Positions 1 to 7,378 of a stretch of DNA of 64,000 nt are shown piece after piece. The stretch covers positions 1-64,000 of the forward strand of contig NZ_BDBZ01000008.1 of assembly GCF_001613245.1 (NCBI RefSeq), given 5' to 3'. A model generated the notes under the pieces. It was not told where the DNA came from. It saw nothing but the letters and a program-made list of their open reading frames with translations, and made no database searches. The position numbers were made by a program, and so were the translations under genes. Origin of the DNA: Nocardia speluncae NBRC 108251. GTDB lineage: Bacteria; Actinomycetota; Actinomycetes; Mycobacteriales; Mycobacteriaceae. Numbering within the stretch: position 1 is the stretch's first letter; each line of letters starts with the position of its first letter.

Positions 1-369
1 TGGTTCGGCCGGCGGGCGCGCGGTCCGGCCGGTAGGCGGGCCGGCCGGACCGGGAGCCTCCGGTCTCGGTCGCGGTTCGGCACCCTGGCGCGGCGGCGGC
101 CCCCCGGGCCGGTCCGGCGGCGGTTGCGCCGGACTCGGTGAGGCATGCCGCCCTGTTTCGCCCGGACGGCGCCGGGCCGTACGTTCGCTGTCTACCCGAT
201 CGACCAGATCCTGCACCGTCAGTGGTGCCTGGTCTGCCGGCGGCTCGGGTTGCCGTTGCCGCCGAGCCCCTCGTGCGTCGTCCATTTCGGGGGGCTCGGC
301 CGTGGGATAGCGCTCCCACGGTGCGCGACCTCCGGGCCGTGGTGAACGCCCGTTCCGATCGTCACCCAC
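1..369 (-). CDS. Proline-rich N-terminal part of a probable LytR-CpsA-Psr (LCP) protein, cut by the window edge
   Basis: An open frame on the minus strand starts at a GTG at 369 and runs without a stop off the left edge (123 codons visible). The visible part is a hydrophilic tail rich in Pro, Arg and Gly, with the segment PGGRAPWERYPTAEPPE and a short helix-like stretch, LTVQDLVDRVDSER, before a long Pro/Arg-rich tract. No membrane segment or catalytic domain is visible yet. Mycobacterial LCP phosphotransferases, which attach arabinogalactan to peptidoglycan, have this kind of cytoplasmic tail. As I recall, the LCP gene Rv0822c sits next to the dus gene Rv0823c, as here. The GTG has a GAGCGAGG-type ribosome site upstream; an ATG at 285 is an alternative. 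The family assignment is an inference from context. Confidence 0.55.
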   Translation of the reverse strand, partial: MGDDRNGRSPRPGGRAPWERYPTAEPPEMDDARGARRQRQPEPPADQAPLTVQDLVDRVDSERTARRRPGETGRHASPSPAQPPPDRPGGPPPRQGAEPRPRPEAPGPAGPPTGRTARPPAEP

Positions 370-592
370 CAATGAACCTCGCTCTTTCGCAACTCGCTGC
401 CACCGCAGCCGTGCTCGAAAGGCTGTGGCGGGATTCCGCAATGATAACGATTTCGCCACTGAGAGCCACTCGGGCATCTCGAGCGGGCGGGCGCCGCGGG
501 TAATGCTGAAAAGTTGCCTGGCGATATGCTTTCACGCGCCGAGCGGTGGCTTCGGCTACCCGTGTTGCGGCGTGTCGCGCGTGTCGAACCGG

Positions 593-1741
593 TCAGCCGC
601 CGCTGTGCATCACGTCGGCCGCGGTCGGCACGGTTCCGTCGTCCGGATCGTCGAGCCAGCCGTGCGGCAACGCGACCTTGCCCGGCGAGCCCTGCCGGCC
701 GCGCGGCCCTTCGGCGTCCTCGGGGAAGGCAACAGTGGGATCGAGCTGTGCGATCAGGCCGTCGAGTTCGGTGAGCGAGGAGACCGTGGCGAAGCTGCGG
801 CGCAGGTCGGCGCCGAGCGGAAATCCCATGAAGTACCAGGCCATATGTTTGCGCAGATCGCGCATACCCTTGTTTTCGCCGTGATGTTCGGCGAGTAGCC
901 CGGCGTGCCGGGCCAGGATCGCGCCCACCTGGCCCAGATTCGGCGGGGTGGGGGCGGGCCGGCCGCGCAGGGCGGCGCTCAGCTCGCCGAACAACCAGGG
1001 CCGGCCCAGGCAGCCGCGGCCGACGACCACCCCGTCGCAACCGGTCTGCGCCATCATCGCGACGGCGTCGCCGGCACTGAAAATATCCCCGTTACCCAGC
1101 ACCGGGATGGTGGTCACCGCTTCTTTGAGCTGCGCGATGGCCGACCAGTCAGCGCTGCCGGAGTAGCGCTGGGCGGCGGTGCGAGCGTGCAGTGCGACCG
1201 CCGCCGCGCCTTCGGCCTCGGCGATACGCCCGGTGTCGAGACAGGTGCGGTGGTCGTCGTCGATGCCGATCCGGAATTTCATGGTCACCGGAACACCGGC
1301 CGGTTCGGCTGCCCGGACCATCTCGCGGACGATCGAAGCGAACAGGTTCCGCTTGTACGGCAGGGCGGCACCGCCCCCGAGCCGGGTCACCTTCGGGACC
1401 GGGCAGCCGAGGTTCATATCGATATGGTCGGCCCAGCCCTCGCCGACGATGATGCGCACGGCCTCGCCGAGCGTGGCCGGATCCACCCCGTACAACTGCA
1501 TCGACCGCGGCGATTCGCCTTGGTCGAACGACATCATGTGCAACGTTTTCTCGTTACGTTCCACCACGGCGCGGGCAGTGATCATCTCGCAGACATAGAT
1601 CGCCGTAGGACTGCCGAACTCGCGGCAGAGTTTCCGGAATGCCAGGTTCGTGATCCCCGCCATCGGGGCGAGTACCACTGGCGGGTCGACCGAGTAAGGG
1701 CCGATCCGCACACCTGTCTCCTGTTCCAACTCTGCCTGCAC
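593..1741 (-). CDS. dusB: tRNA-dihydrouridine synthase, DusB family
   Basis: Flavoenzyme that reduces specific uridines in the D-loop of tRNA to dihydrouridine using FMN and NADPH. The 382-residue product opens with the FMN-barrel segment VVLAPMAGITNLAFRKLC. It carries the catalytic-cysteine motif NLGCPVPK (Cys about 113), the barrel motif HARTAAQRYSG and the phosphate-binding segment GNGDIFSAGDA, so it looks complete. The start codon is GTG. An overlapping ATG at about 1751 is in another frame and leads nowhere. Mycobacterial orthologues lie between an LCP gene and desA1, the same order as here. The gene may share a transcript with the partial gene on its 3' side, 223 bp away. Confidence 0.93.
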   Translation of the reverse strand: MQAELEQETGVRIGPYSVDPPVVLAPMAGITNLAFRKLCREFGSPTAIYVCEMITARAVVERNEKTLHMMSFDQGESPRSMQLYGVDPATLGEAVRIIVGEGWADHIDMNLGCPVPKVTRLGGGAALPYKRNLFASIVREMVRAAEPAGVPVTMKFRIGIDDDHRTCLDTGRIAEAEGAAAVALHARTAAQRYSGSADWSAIAQLKEAVTTIPVLGNGDIFSAGDAVAMMAQTGCDGVVVGRGCLGRPWLFGELSAALRGRPAPTPPNLGQVGAILARHAGLLAEHHGENKGMRDLRKHMAWYFMGFPLGADLRRSFATVSSLTELDGLIAQLDPTVAFPEDAEGPRGRQGSPGKVALPHGWLDDPDDGTVPTAADVMHSGG

Positions 1742-2170
1742 GAGGATCCATTTTCCCTGCTGCGGGGTGCGGCGTCACTATCGGGTGTCTCACCGGCGTG
1801 TGCCGGTTACAGGTCTGGGTCATTGCTCTGCTGCGGCGGGTTGTCGGCTGCCGAGGGGCTCGGGGTGGGTGCCGGTCGATTGCGACCGGACCACCGCTAG
1901 CCTCGTGGACAGGGAATCGCCCCGGTGTTCACGGCCCGACCCGGGCCCGCGACCACGACGGATAGCGGCACGGCCTTACCCGTCCGGCCGCTGATCGCAT
2001 CGCCGGAGGCGATCGATCGAACCCCACATCGCCCGTGACGCGTCACCGGACACCACGGTCCGGTCGGCGGGAACGAACAATTCCAGGTGGCGAAAGCCCG
2101 ATAACCGACCGTTTCTCGCACAGCCCGGGCCCCACTCGACCGGGGGCGAACGAAAGAGGACGACAAAACC
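1742..2170. other. Intergenic region between dusB and the Mce-associated gene
   Basis: About 430 bp between divergent genes. Short open frames here have no recognisable composition or ribosome sites. It should hold both promoters, but I cannot pick a convincing -35/-10 pair. The only clear signal is an AGAGGA ribosome site just before the ATG at 2171. Confidence 0.5.
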
Positions 2171-2800
2171 ATGGCCGACCAGACCGAAGACTCCGGCAGC
2201 AAGCCGGGCGCCGGCGCCGCCGGCACAACCGATTCCCCGGGAAAGGCAACGGGCGGGCAGAGCACCGCCGAACGGCCGGGCACGGTGTCGATCCGGGTAT
2301 CCAGCCTGGCCCGCGGCGCACTGATCGCCGTGCTCGCCGTGGTGGCGATCGTGTTCGCCGTGCTGTATTTCACCGCGCGCGGTGACCTGGCCGAACGGGA
2401 CGAACGCGCCGCCGACGATCGCCGTGCCGAACAACTGGCCACCGAATACGCAGTGGGCGCGGCCACGGTGAGCTTCCGGGATCTCGACGCCTGGGTCGCC
2501 GCGCTGAAGCAGAACACCACCCCGCAGCTGGCCGGAAAGTTCGACGAAACCGCGCCGAAACTAGAGCAGATACTGGTTCCGCTGCAGTGGACATCGACGG
2601 CGACCCCTATCACCGCGAAGGTCATGTCCGAGCAGGGCGGGGTCTTCAAAGTGAACGTTTTCGTCAACGTGACCTCGACCAACGCGCAAAGCCCGGACGG
2701 CACCCGGACAACGGTCACCTACACGGTGACCCTGGACGAGAACGCCGGCTGGCAGGTCACCGATGTGGGCGGAGTGGACGGCGCGCTACCCATGAACTGA
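2171..2800 (+). CDS. Mce-associated membrane protein
   Basis: A 209-residue protein with a hydrophilic 45-residue N-terminus rich in Gly, Ser and Thr, one membrane segment at about 48-68 (ALIAVLAVVAIVFAVLYF), then an exported domain of about 140 residues that includes WVAALKQNTTPQL. This build is typical of Mce-associated (Mas) proteins, which accompany the Mce lipid-import systems in mycobacteria and nocardiae. They have an NTF2-like outer domain thought to stabilise the Mce complex. No mce operon lies in this window, so this is an orphan copy. AGAGGA lies 9 nt upstream of the ATG. It converges on desA across a strong hairpin. Confidence 0.75.
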   Translation: MADQTEDSGSKPGAGAAGTTDSPGKATGGQSTAERPGTVSIRVSSLARGALIAVLAVVAIVFAVLYFTARGDLAERDERAADDRRAEQLATEYAVGAATVSFRDLDAWVAALKQNTTPQLAGKFDETAPKLEQILVPLQWTSTATPITAKVMSEQGGVFKVNVFVNVTSTNAQSPDGTRTTVTYTVTLDENAGWQVTDVGGVDGALPMN

Positions 2801-2825
2801 GCGGGACCGAACGAGCCGGAAACAA

Positions 2826-2856
2826 CGTAACCGCCGGGATGGTCCCGGCGGTTACG
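2826..2856. terminator. Bidirectional terminator between the Mce-associated gene and desA
   Basis: A perfect 14-bp stem (2826-2839 with 2843-2856) closes on a 3-nt loop, lying 25 bp past one stop codon and 23 bp past the other. The symmetry suits termination from both sides. The U-tract is poor, as is common in high-GC actinobacteria. Confidence 0.8.
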
Positions 2857-2879
2857 CCTGTGTCGTGCAGTTCGCGTCT

Positions 2880-3848
2880 TCAGCTGCCGGCCGAGGCGAG
2901 GGCCTTCTCCCGCTTGGCGGCCTCGCGGGCGAGCATCCTGTCGCGCTGTTCTTCGAATTTGTCGACGTCCGTGGACAGTTTGTCCAGGAATTTGCCGAGC
3001 CGCTCCCGGGTTTCCTCGCCGTGGGCGGTGAAATCGGTGCGGCCGAAAATATCCCATTTCTTGAGGACCGGCTGAACGACCTCTTCGAGGTGCTGGCGCA
3101 GATCGTAGATTCCGTGCTTGGCCATCAGAACGCCGTTGCGCCGGAAATTGGGCATCCCCGCGCCCGGCATCTGGAAATTCTCCAGGATCAGGGTGATCGC
3201 GTCGAGTGCCTGGTCCGGGCAGAGGTCCAGGGCGGCTCCGCACATATTGCGGTAGAAGATCATGTGCAGGTTCTCGTCGGCCGCGATGCGCTGCAGCATC
3301 CGGTCGGCGATGGCGTCGTCACAGACCTTGCCGGTATTGCGGTGGGAGACGCGGGTGGCCAGTTCTTGGAAGGTCACATAGGCGACCGAGTGCAGGAATC
3401 CGGCGTCGGCCTCGGTGGGGGAGGCGAACCCATTGGTCATGTGGATCATCCGGGCCTGCTCCAGCGCTACCGGGTCTACGCCGCGGGTGACCACCAGGTA
3501 GTCGCGCATGGCGATGCCGTGACGGTTCTCCTCGGCGGTCCAGCGTCCGACCCAGGTCCCCCACGCGCCGTCCTGGGAGAAATTCTCGGCGATTTCCCGG
3601 TGGTAGGAAGGCAGATTGTCCTCGGTGAGGAGGTTGGTGATCATGGCCGCTTTCGCGACCTCGCTGAGCTTGGATTGTTCGGGGTCCCAGTCCGCACCGC
3701 CGAGCGCGGCGAAGTTGCGCCCCTCGTCCCACGGGACATAGTCGTGCGGATGCCACTCTTTAGCCAAGGAGAGGTGCCGGTTGACGTTCTGCTCGGCAAC
3801 CGGCTCCAACTCGGTGAGCAGCTCGAGTTGAGTCAGATCCCTTGCCAT
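2880..3848 (-). CDS. desA1: Acyl-[acyl-carrier-protein] desaturase, DesA1 type
   Basis: Soluble di-iron desaturase that introduces a double bond into an acyl-ACP chain. In mycobacteria DesA1 acts in mycolic acid synthesis. The 322-residue product has the two iron-binding ExxH motifs in EENRH (106-110) and DENLH (191-195), plus TEDNLPSYH (75-83) and FQELATRVSHRNTGK. It closely resembles the mycobacterial DesA1 sequence I remember. I start it at the ATG at 3848 (ARDLTQLELLTELEP), which has AAGGG about 9 nt upstream. The frame stays open 41 codons further, but that stretch is unlike the family. The promoter region holds palindromic and repeated sites (next entry). Confidence 0.92.
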   Translation of the reverse strand: MARDLTQLELLTELEPVAEQNVNRHLSLAKEWHPHDYVPWDEGRNFAALGGADWDPEQSKLSEVAKAAMITNLLTEDNLPSYHREIAENFSQDGAWGTWVGRWTAEENRHGIAMRDYLVVTRGVDPVALEQARMIHMTNGFASPTEADAGFLHSVAYVTFQELATRVSHRNTGKVCDDAIADRMLQRIAADENLHMIFYRNMCGAALDLCPDQALDAITLILENFQMPGAGMPNFRRNGVLMAKHGIYDLRQHLEEVVQPVLKKWDIFGRTDFTAHGEETRERLGKFLDKLSTDVDKFEEQRDRMLAREAAKREKALASAGS

Positions 3849-4181
3849 GTGATCAAGCCCTTCATATGTTGCGTTGGTGCGGGTCACCTGATGTAGACCG
3901 TTGCCGATGCGGCCATACCTTACGGCACCGTAGGTGTGATGCGAAACGCATCCGGCGGACAGCGAGTGCACGGTGTTGTACGGCGTCTGCCATCGGTTGT
4001 CACAGCGAGTGTATGACCCGAAGCTCGGTTATGGGCATATCGATGGCCTTCTCGTTTCCGTTAGCGGGCGTGGGAAACGGCACATCTCGGGTCGCGCCGG
4101 CCGATGGCCGATTTCGGTCACAGTGCCCGGGGCGTGAACCTGGTGGAAGTCACAGTGGGGCGGGGCGTCCGGGAACGAAAC
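3849..4181 (-). promoter_or_regulatory. desA upstream region with palindrome and direct repeats
   Basis: A 333-bp non-coding stretch. It contains a perfect inverted repeat, GATGCG-aaa-CGCATC (3938-3952), and a 10-bp direct repeat, acagcgagtg, at 3959-3968 and 4002-4011. On the minus strand a TAAGGT box lies between the palindrome and the gene, at about 3916-3921. Mycobacterial desA promoters are controlled by a TetR-type repressor (MadR), so these are candidate operators. That link is inference; I did not match the MadR consensus. Confidence 0.4.
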
Positions 4182-4209
4182 CGGGCTCCCGGTGATCACC
4201 GGGAGCCCG
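4182..4209 (-). terminator. Terminator of tRNA-Lys, 28-bp perfect palindrome
   Basis: A perfect 14+14 bp palindrome with no unpaired loop bases begins 5 bp past the 3' end of the tRNA. On the minus strand it is followed by GTTTCGTT, a short T-containing tail. Confidence 0.75.
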
Positions 4210-4214
4210 AGTTG

Positions 4215-4287
4215 TGCCCCCACCAGGGCTCGAACCTGGGACCTGCGGATTAAAAGTCCGTAGCTCTACCAACTGAGCTATAGGGGC
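4215..4287 (-). tRNA. tRNA-Lys (anticodon TTT)
   Basis: A 73-nt cloverleaf on the minus strand. The acceptor arm pairs GCCCCTA with TGGGGGC, the discriminator base is A, and CCA is not encoded. The D-arm reads AGCTCAGTTGGTAGAGCT, the anticodon loop is CTTTTAA, and the T-arm contains GGTTCGAGCCC. The TTT anticodon reads AAA and AAG. Confidence 0.97.
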
Positions 4288-4296
4288 GCGGCCGAT

Positions 4297-4302
4297 AGTG
4301 TA
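4297..4302 (-). promoter_or_regulatory. -10 box of tRNA-Lys
   Basis: TACACT on the minus strand ends 9 nt before the mature 5' end of the tRNA, as expected for a transcript starting just upstream. No convincing -35 hexamer is visible. Confidence 0.55.
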
Positions 4303-5176
4303 CTGGGAAGACGGCGCGAGGGCGTAATCGGGTGGTTACGCTGGTGCTTTGTGTCACTCGGTGTGGCTACGTGGCGTGTGCCGATGCCGGCGGTCCCTGT
4401 CTGCGGGTGTGGCGTCGGACGAGGTAGCACGGTTGCCCGGCCGGTTTCGGGCCGTGCAGCGACCCGAAACCGTACCACCGGGTATCGAAATACGGTACCT
4501 CTGGCATTGTTGATACAACGGGTAGCACGATACGATCGAAATATGTTGGATACCAATGTCTTTGGATCGGTAAAGGCGGAATTCGCGCAAAAGCGGGGGT
4601 CTGGGCCGAGTTTCCCGGATTGTCGGCGGTTCGCGATCGCTCCTGGGCGAGGCGGTATGCACCGAGAGATGGGAGCGGCCGGCTGAGCTCCGGTTCGAAA
4701 CCCGCCCCGGCAGATGAACATCCGGTGTCGTCCGGTTCGATTCGTTCGACCATTCGAGGCCCGGCAAGTCATGTTGTGTTCGCAAAATCTCGTTCGCGAA
4801 ATCGTAGACGGCTCTATCGGTTTACCGCATGGCGGTACCCGATTCCGAGTACCGTGGCGATTCAGCGAATTCGGGGTGTCACTTGGGTCGACGCTGCGGG
4901 AGGCGAATCGGGGACGAGGCAGAGCGCAACGGAGTTGCCCGGGTGCGCACCCCCTGCGGCGCACCCGGGCGTTCGAATTATACCAGCCGGTGTGTTTCTT
5001 CTTCGGGCTGGGTTCCGTACCGAAAGTTCTATACAGGTCATAAAACCGACTGAAGGTCGGATACAACAGGATACGTTCGCGACGTCGGCCCGCTCGTCGA
5101 AAGCAGCTGATCTGTCGCGGGCATTCCGCAGGTGGAAATTCCGGCGGATGCACAAGGCTTCGGAGGCGTTTCGAGC
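4303..5176. other. Long non-coding region upstream of the butyrolactone-receptor-like gene
   Basis: About 870 bp with no credible gene. The open frames crossing it are compositionally unlike their neighbours. It holds two clean hairpins: a 10-bp stem with 11-nt loop (4442-4472) and a 12-bp stem with 10-nt loop (4937-4970). It also has GTTGATACAAC at about 4509-4519 and an ARE-like interrupted palindrome, CCGAC-tgaag-GTCGG (5046-5060), in an A/T-rich context 117 bp before the TetR start. Several near-repeats of GGATAC and GATACAAC lie between 4509 and 5070. This may be a multi-operator control region or encode a small RNA ending at the 4937-4970 hairpin. Confidence 0.45.
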
Positions 5177-5839
5177 ATGGCACGGCAGCAAGAGCGGGCC
5201 CGTCGGACAAGGGCGGCAATTATCCGGTCCGCCGCCGTTGAGTTCGGGAAGAGCGGCTACGCCGCGGCTTCGCTCAACCGTATTTTGGAAGGATCGCGAG
5301 CGACCAAGGGCGCCATGTACTTCCATTTCGACTCGAAAGAGGATCTGGCGCGGGCCGTACTCGAATCGGCCGTAGAGCGATACGGCCGAACCATCGATCG
5401 TTGGCTCATTCGTGTGGAACTGGGTCCGCTCGATATTTTGCACGGGATCTTCGACGAGGTGGCCCTGCGCCTCGAACACGACATCATCGTGCAGGCCGAA
5501 TTCCGTCTGGTCATCGATCCGGGTTTCGGGCAGCAGGACGGCGGCGGTTGCCGGATGCTCTACTCGGCAATCCGGAGCCTGGCCGTCGGAGCTGTCGATC
5601 AGGGGCAGCTACGGCCGGACACCGATCTCGACCGTTTCACGCGCACACTCGCCGGTGCGATCATCGGTCAGCGCTATATCGTCGACGCCCACCGTGGCGG
5701 CCCGGATCTGCGTACCCGATTCCGGGAAGTGCTGGAGGTTGTAGTGCAAGCGAGCTGCACCACCGAATGGGTCGCGAAGTTCCACGAACACGGCTGGCGG
5801 GCACAGGCGCAACTGGAGGAGCTCGCTTCCCCAGCGTGA
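5177..5839 (+). CDS. TetR-family regulator of the gamma-butyrolactone receptor (ArpA/ScbR) type
   Basis: A 220-residue DNA-binding repressor. The N-terminus, MARQQERARRTRAAI, and the segments FGKSGYAAASLNRI and TKGAMYFHFDSKEDLA match the helix-turn-helix half of Streptomyces butyrolactone receptors, which leave DNA when a diffusible butyrolactone binds. I chose the ATG at 5177 because the family consensus starts there and GGAGG lies 10 nt upstream; the frame also allows a GTG at 5132. No AfsA-type synthase or cytochrome P450 is adjacent, so ligand and targets cannot be told from the window. A self-operator in the long upstream region is likely. A tRNA cluster follows. Confidence 0.8.
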   Translation: MARQQERARRTRAAIIRSAAVEFGKSGYAAASLNRILEGSRATKGAMYFHFDSKEDLARAVLESAVERYGRTIDRWLIRVELGPLDILHGIFDEVALRLEHDIIVQAEFRLVIDPGFGQQDGGGCRMLYSAIRSLAVGAVDQGQLRPDTDLDRFTRTLAGAIIGQRYIVDAHRGGPDLRTRFREVLEVVVQASCTTEWVAKFHEHGWRAQAQLEELASPA

Positions 5840-5848
5840 CCAGCCGAT

Positions 5849-5878
5849 TTGGGAATTGCGCGCACCCTGACATAAGCT
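5849..5878 (+). promoter_or_regulatory. Promoter of the tRNA Glu-Asp-Phe cluster
   Basis: TTGGGA (5849-5854) and TAAGCT (5873-5878) are separated by 18 bp, which puts the transcript start near 5885, about 50 nt before tRNA-Glu. A CAACGG-acag-CCGTTG hairpin (5890-5905) lies in the leader and may be a processing signal. Confidence 0.6.
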
Positions 5879-5934
5879 ATGCGAGCTCCCAACGGACAGC
5901 CGTTGAACAGCCGGTCCGGAGAAGTCCGGGACGA

Positions 5935-6007
5935 GCCCCCTTCGTCTAGCGGCCTAGGACGCCGCCCTTTCAAGGCGGTAGCGCGGGTTCGAATCCCGTA
6001 GGGGGTA
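5935..6007 (+). tRNA. tRNA-Glu (anticodon TTC)
   Basis: A 73-nt cloverleaf. The anticodon stem CCGCC/GGCGG closes the loop CTTTCAA. The acceptor arm GCCCCCT/AGGGGGT has one G-U closing pair. The discriminator is A and CCA is not encoded. It is first in a three-tRNA cluster. Confidence 0.96.
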
Positions 6008-6037
6008 CGGCCTACGAAAGTAGGTTGCACAGAGCAA

Positions 6038-6114
6038 GGCCCTGTGGCGCAGTTGGTTAGCGCGCCGCCCTGTCACGGCGGAGGTCGCGGGTTCGAGTCC
6101 CGTCAGGGTCGCCA
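6038..6114 (+). tRNA. tRNA-Asp (anticodon GTC), CCA encoded
   Basis: A cloverleaf with acceptor arm GGCCCTG/CAGGGTC, anticodon loop CTGTCAC, discriminator G and an encoded CCA (6112-6114). It lies 30 nt after tRNA-Glu. Confidence 0.97.
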
Positions 6115-6115
6115 G

Positions 6116-6141
6116 TGGATGTCGGAGCAATCCGACATCCA
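6116..6141 (+). other. Hairpin between tRNA-Asp and tRNA-Phe
   Basis: A perfect 11-bp stem closed by a GCAA (GNRA) tetraloop, immediately after the Asp CCA end. There is no T-tract, so it looks more like a processing or partial-termination element than a full terminator. Confidence 0.65.
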
Positions 6142-6169
6142 TCGGATGGCATTCGTTCCGGGTGCCTGC

Positions 6170-6243
6170 GGCCAGGTAGCTCAGTTGGTACGAGCGTTCG
6201 CCTGAAAAGCGAAAGGTCGCCGGTTCGATCCCGGCCCTGGCCA
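6170..6243 (+). tRNA. tRNA-Phe (anticodon GAA)
   Basis: A 74-nt cloverleaf with acceptor arm GGCCAGG/CCTGGCC, anticodon stem TTCGC/GCGAA, loop CTGAAAA and discriminator A. CCA is not encoded. It is the last gene of the cluster. Confidence 0.97.
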
Positions 6244-6250
6244 CAATCCA

Positions 6251-6279
6251 CCCCCAGACCGAAACGGTCCGGGGGTTTT
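6251..6279 (+). terminator. Terminator of the tRNA cluster
   Basis: CCCCC-A-GACCG pairs with CGGTC-C-GGGGG around an AAA loop (one A/C mismatch), followed directly by TTTT. It is a classic intrinsic terminator 8 nt past tRNA-Phe. Confidence 0.85.
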
Positions 6280-6316
6280 GTTCGTCCTGGCCCCGGATGG
6301 ATGCAATGCTGGGGTC

Positions 6317-6499
6317 ATGGCCGAACGGTGGTACTACTGCTTGAAGCATCAGCGGGCCGAGCACGGACGTCAGTGCTGGTTCCGCGACAGAATGGGCCCG
6401 TATCCGGATCGCGCCAGTGCAGAGCGCGCGCTCGAGACCGTGCGACAGCGCAACGCCACACAGGACGCTGCGGACCGGGAGTGGCGCGACGGGCAGTGA
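6317..6499 (+). CDS. Small SPOR-like actinobacterial protein
   Basis: A 60-residue protein that begins MAERWYYCLKHQRAEHG and continues through GPYPDRASAERALETV. Short proteins with this WYYC...H...GPY..ASAERAL pattern are widespread in actinobacteria and are usually called SPOR domain-containing. The fold is a minimal one that in larger proteins binds denuded peptidoglycan. I start it at the ATG at 6317 because conservation begins there; the frame is open from 6278. There is no signal peptide, two Cys residues are present, and the function is unknown. Confidence 0.75.
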   Translation: MAERWYYCLKHQRAEHGRQCWFRDRMGPYPDRASAERALETVRQRNATQDAADREWRDGQ

Positions 6500-6658
6500 C
6501 GTGCCGGCTCGCGATCGGCCGGTCCACCCAGGGAAGTGGCCGGTATGACCGGTGCGCTGCAGCTGCGTGTCCGCGGTTGGGCTACCGTTCACGGGTAATA
6601 CGTAGCGACGCTCGCGGCTCTTGGTTCGGCTGACGGGCGAGACCAGGGAGGGCGACCC

Positions 6659-7378
6659 TTGAGGGTTACCGTTGTTGTGCCGACCTACAACGAGCGGGAC
6701 AATCTGCCGGTTGCGGTGGAACGGCTGACTGCGCTACCCGTGCCCGACCTGCACGTACTGGTAGTAGACGACAACTCCCCGGACGGTACCGGCGAGGTGG
6801 CCGACAAGCTGGCCGTGGATCTGCCGAACGTTGTCTCGGTGCTGCACCGTACCGAAAAGGACGGTCTCGGGCGCGCGTACATCGCCGGGATCACCCAGGC
6901 ACTCGACGAGGGCGCCGATGTGGTGATCCAGATGGATGCGGATCTTTCCCATCCCGCCGAGGTGATCCCGGCCATGCTGGAAGAGCTGAACCGGCCGGGT
7001 ATCGGGGTGGTACTGGGTTCGCGCTACGTGCCCGGCGGCTCGACGGCCGCGGAATGGAAGTGGTACCGCAAGGCGCTCTCGGCCTGGGCGAACTTTTATG
7101 TCAACGCCCTCCTACGGCTCGGCATCAAGGATGCCACCGCCGGTTTCAAGACCTGGGAAGCCGATACGCTGCGGGCGATCGATATCGAGTCCATCCGCAG
7201 CAACGGCTATTCGTTCCAGGTCGAGATGAACTACCGGACCAAGAAACAGGGCATCGGCATTGCCGAGGTGCCGATCCGCTTCGAGGAGCGGACACTGGGC
7301 GCGTCCAAGATGAGCCTGTCGGTACAGCTGGAATCCGCGCTCATGCCCTGGAAGCTGCTGCTGGGCCGGTCGCTCTAA
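6659..7378 (+). CDS. ppm1: Polyprenol monophosphomannose synthase (GT2)
   Basis: Transfers mannose from GDP-mannose to polyprenol phosphate, making the donor for lipomannan, lipoarabinomannan and protein mannosylation at the membrane. The 239-residue product is a single GT-A domain with VVPTYNERDNL, VVDDNSPDGT, the DxD-type metal site in MDADLSHP, SRYVPGG and a C-terminal TLGASKMSL. It has no membrane helices, as in other stand-alone Dpm1/Ppm enzymes. In M. tuberculosis the same domain is fused to an apolipoprotein acyltransferase; no such gene is adjacent here. The start is TTG with GGGAGGG about 7 nt upstream. Its TAA overlaps the stop of the convergent acyltransferase gene by 4 bp. Confidence 0.9.
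   Translation: MRVTVVVPTYNERDNLPVAVERLTALPVPDLHVLVVDDNSPDGTGEVADKLAVDLPNVVSVLHRTEKDGLGRAYIAGITQALDEGADVVIQMDADLSHPAEVIPAMLEELNRPGIGVVLGSRYVPGGSTAAEWKWYRKALSAWANFYVNALLRLGIKDATAGFKTWEADTLRAIDIESIRSNGYSFQVEMNYRTKKQGIGIAEVPIRFEERTLGASKMSLSVQLESALMPWKLLLGRSL

Noticed and set aside
1897..2718. A 273-codon minus-strand frame over the Mce-associated gene
   Set aside because: It is Ser/Ala-rich with no motif, while the plus strand encodes a clear membrane-anchored protein with a ribosome site.
2865..3896. A 343-codon plus-strand frame opposite desA1
   Set aside because: The minus-strand desaturase has both di-iron motifs; this frame is a shadow.
4442..4472. A 10-bp hairpin as an intrinsic terminator
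   Set aside because: It has no T-tract and no gene ends upstream of it on either strand, so I list it only as a structural element of the spacer.
4278..5219. A 313-codon minus-strand frame in the long spacer
   Set aside because: Composition is unlike real genes here (frequent Cys, Arg, Pro), it begins inside the TetR gene and runs into tRNA-Lys.
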